Below are positions 5,835-7,011 of a stretch of 7,011 nt of DNA, one piece after another. Both the position numbers and the translations under genes were made by a program. A model generated the notes under the pieces. The model ran no database searches. It saw only the letters and a list, made by a program, of their open reading frames with translations, and had not been told where the DNA came from. The number at the start of each line of letters is the position of its first letter. Position 1 is the stretch's first letter. The DNA is taken from positions 1 through 7,011 of the forward strand of contig JAUWMJ010000166.1 of the NCBI GenBank assembly GCA_030613225.1. Direction: 5' to 3'. Origin of the DNA: Desulfobacterales bacterium. Lineage in GTDB: Bacteria > Desulfobacterota > Desulfobacteria > Desulfobacterales > JAUWMJ01.

Positions 5835-6212
5835 ATGATAAAACTTGATTTTGAGAAAACAGGCGGGCTTATACCTGCAATTGTCCAGAACTATGAAACA
5901 GGTGAAGTATTGATGCTTGCATATATAAATAAAGAAGCATGGGAGGCGACCCTTTCCACAGGAAAAGCGACTTATTTCAGTCGAAGCCGGCAAAAACTGT
6001 GGATAAAGGGAGAAACTTCAAAAAATATGCAGATTATCAGAGAAATCAGGATCGATTGTGATGATGACACGGTTCTTTTTAAAGTAGAACAGATCGGCGG
6101 TGCTGCCTGCCACAAAGGATATAGAAGCTGTTTTTATAAGAAAATTGAAGATGGAGCTGTCGAAGTAACTGAAAAACGGGTCTTTGACCCCAGGGAGGTA
6201 TATAATAAATGA
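5835..6212 (+). CDS. hisI: Phosphoribosyl-AMP cyclohydrolase HisI (monofunctional)
   Basis: A 125-residue cytoplasmic enzyme that opens the adenine ring of phosphoribosyl-AMP to give ProFAR, the third step of histidine synthesis. Family motifs are clear: MLAYINKEA at 27-35, [18 protein letters not shown] at 45-62, IDCDDDT at 73-79 and [11 protein letters not shown] at 91-101. Cys75, Cys92 and Cys99 have the spacing of the known zinc ligands, and Asp74/Asp76/Asp78 are the likely magnesium site. The length fits the single-domain form; there is no HisE pyrophosphohydrolase domain as in the fused HisIE of enterics, so hisE must be a separate gene elsewhere. AAGGA (5820-5824) lies 10 bases before the ATG. 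The stop overlaps the hisG start, so this is the first visible gene of a his operon, downstream of the repeat-rich region. Confidence 0.97.
   Translation: MIKLDFEKTGGLIPAIVQNYETGEVLMLAYINKEAWEATLSTGKATYFSRSRQKLWIKGETSKNMQIIREIRIDCDDDTVLFKVEQIGGAACHKGYRSCFYKKIEDGAVEVTEKRVFDPREVYNK
6192..6199 (+). promoter_or_regulatory. Ribosome binding site of hisG
   Basis: AGGGAGGT, near-ideal, sits inside the 3' end of hisI and 9 bases before ATG 6209. It fixes the start of hisG, whose first bases overlap the hisI stop. Confidence 0.85.
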
Positions 6213-7011
6213 AAGGCAAGTTAAAACTCGGGCTTCCTAAAGGAAGTCTTCAAAATGCGACCATTGCACTGTTCAAACGTTGCGGATGGAAGATTAACGT
6301 CAATGGTAGAAGTTATTTTCCTGAGATAAATGATGACACAATAGAATGCGCGATCTGCAGGGCACAGGAGATGTCCCGCTATGTCGAAAGCGGCACACTT
6401 GACGCCGGGCTTACAGGCAAGGACTGGATAGCTGAAAACAACTCCGATGTGCATATCCTGGCAGATCTTGTTTATTCCAAGGTAAGTGCACGGCCTGCCA
6501 GATGGGTTCTTGCCGTTCCGTATGATTCCCCGATCAAGAAAATAGAAGATCTTGAAGGGAAAAAGATTGCAACAGAACTCGTAGAATTTACAAAAAATTA
6601 TTTTTCAGAGAAAAATATTAATGTAAATATTGAATTTTCCTGGGGAGCTACCGAGGCAAAAGTTGTATCAGGGCTTGCTGATGCCATTGTGGAAGTCACA
6701 GAGACCGGAAGTACCATAAAGGCCCACGGCCTGCGTATTATTCATGAATTGATGCAGACAAACACCCAGCTTATTGTCAATCACCAGGCCTGGAAGGACC
6801 CGGATAAAAGGGAAAAGGTTGAGCAGATCGCCCTTTTGCTTAAAGGCGCCCTTCTTGGAGAAAAACTTGTAGGTTTGAAAATGAATGTTCCTGAAAAACA
6901 AATGGAAAAGGTTGTTGCCATGCTGCCGAGCTTAAATGCACCAACCGTCGCCCATCTATACCAGACAGACTGGTTTTCCGTTGAGATAATGGTTGATTCA
7001 GGTGTTGTAAG
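6209..7011 (+). CDS. hisG: ATP phosphoribosyltransferase HisG, long form (3' end beyond window)
   Basis: The first enzyme of histidine synthesis, joining ATP and PRPP to give phosphoribosyl-ATP, and normally the feedback-inhibited step. There are 267 codons in the window and the frame is still open at the end. [10 protein letters not shown] at 6-15 is the N-terminal signature. The PRPP-binding region is [17 protein letters not shown] at 144-160, then [18 protein letters not shown] at 161-178. Past residue about 205 the protein continues into [19 protein letters not shown] and [12 protein letters not shown], the C-terminal regulatory (ACT/PII-like) domain that defines the long form. It should therefore bind histidine itself and not need HisZ. 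About 20-30 residues are probably missing. ATG 6209-6211 overlaps the hisI stop TGA 6210-6212 (ATGA), indicating translational coupling. Confidence 0.96.
   Translation, partial: MKGKLKLGLPKGSLQNATIALFKRCGWKINVNGRSYFPEINDDTIECAICRAQEMSRYVESGTLDAGLTGKDWIAENNSDVHILADLVYSKVSARPARWVLAVPYDSPIKKIEDLEGKKIATELVEFTKNYFSEKNINVNIEFSWGATEAKVVSGLADAIVEVTETGSTIKAHGLRIIHELMQTNTQLIVNHQAWKDPDKREKVEQIALLLKGALLGEKLVGLKMNVPEKQMEKVVAMLPSLNAPTVAHLYQTDWFSVEIMVDSGVV

Noticed and set aside
6221..6901. Two - strand open frames opposite hisG
   Set aside because: They overlap an unmistakable HisG coding frame and show no domain or ribosome binding site.

Overview
The window carries seven protein genes in three blocks, plus a 686-base repeat-rich intergenic region that holds its most unusual content. 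The gene set suggests a Gram-negative bacterium of moderate to low GC. The long-form HisG, the stand-alone HisI, the class A penicillin-binding protein and the palindromic intergenic repeats would all suit a Desulfobacterota-type (deltaproteobacterial) genome. That assignment is inference, because there is no rRNA or other taxonomic marker here.

Block 1 (1-2739, + strand) is the distal part of a branched-chain amino-acid-type (HAAT family) ABC transporter operon in the order livH (3' end only), livM, livG, livF. Gaps between the genes are 0, 2 and 33 bases, so they are almost certainly cotranscribed. The two permeases form the membrane channel and LivG/LivF are its paired ATPases. The periplasmic binding protein is not in the window, so the substrate is not certain.

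Block 2 (2743-5148, - strand) is a full-length bifunctional class A penicillin-binding protein of the PBP1A type, with intact glycosyltransferase and transpeptidase motifs. It converges on livF with only 3 bases between the stop codons.

Block 3 (5835-7011, + strand) is the start of a histidine-biosynthesis operon. A stand-alone hisI is followed by long-form hisG, with start and stop overlapping by 4 bases. hisG runs off the window end.

The intergenic region 5149-5834, between the divergent PBP and hisI genes, holds a 283-bp non-coding element (5236-5518). It has perfect 21-bp terminal inverted repeats, is flanked by perfect 11-bp direct repeats, and its interior is built of nested inverted repeats. 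This is the signature of a MITE-type non-autonomous transposable element. Just downstream (5577-5815) lies a second, different cluster of nested inverted repeats that includes a perfect 14-bp-stem hairpin. No complete new gene system is visible; these repeat elements are the candidates for undescribed biology.
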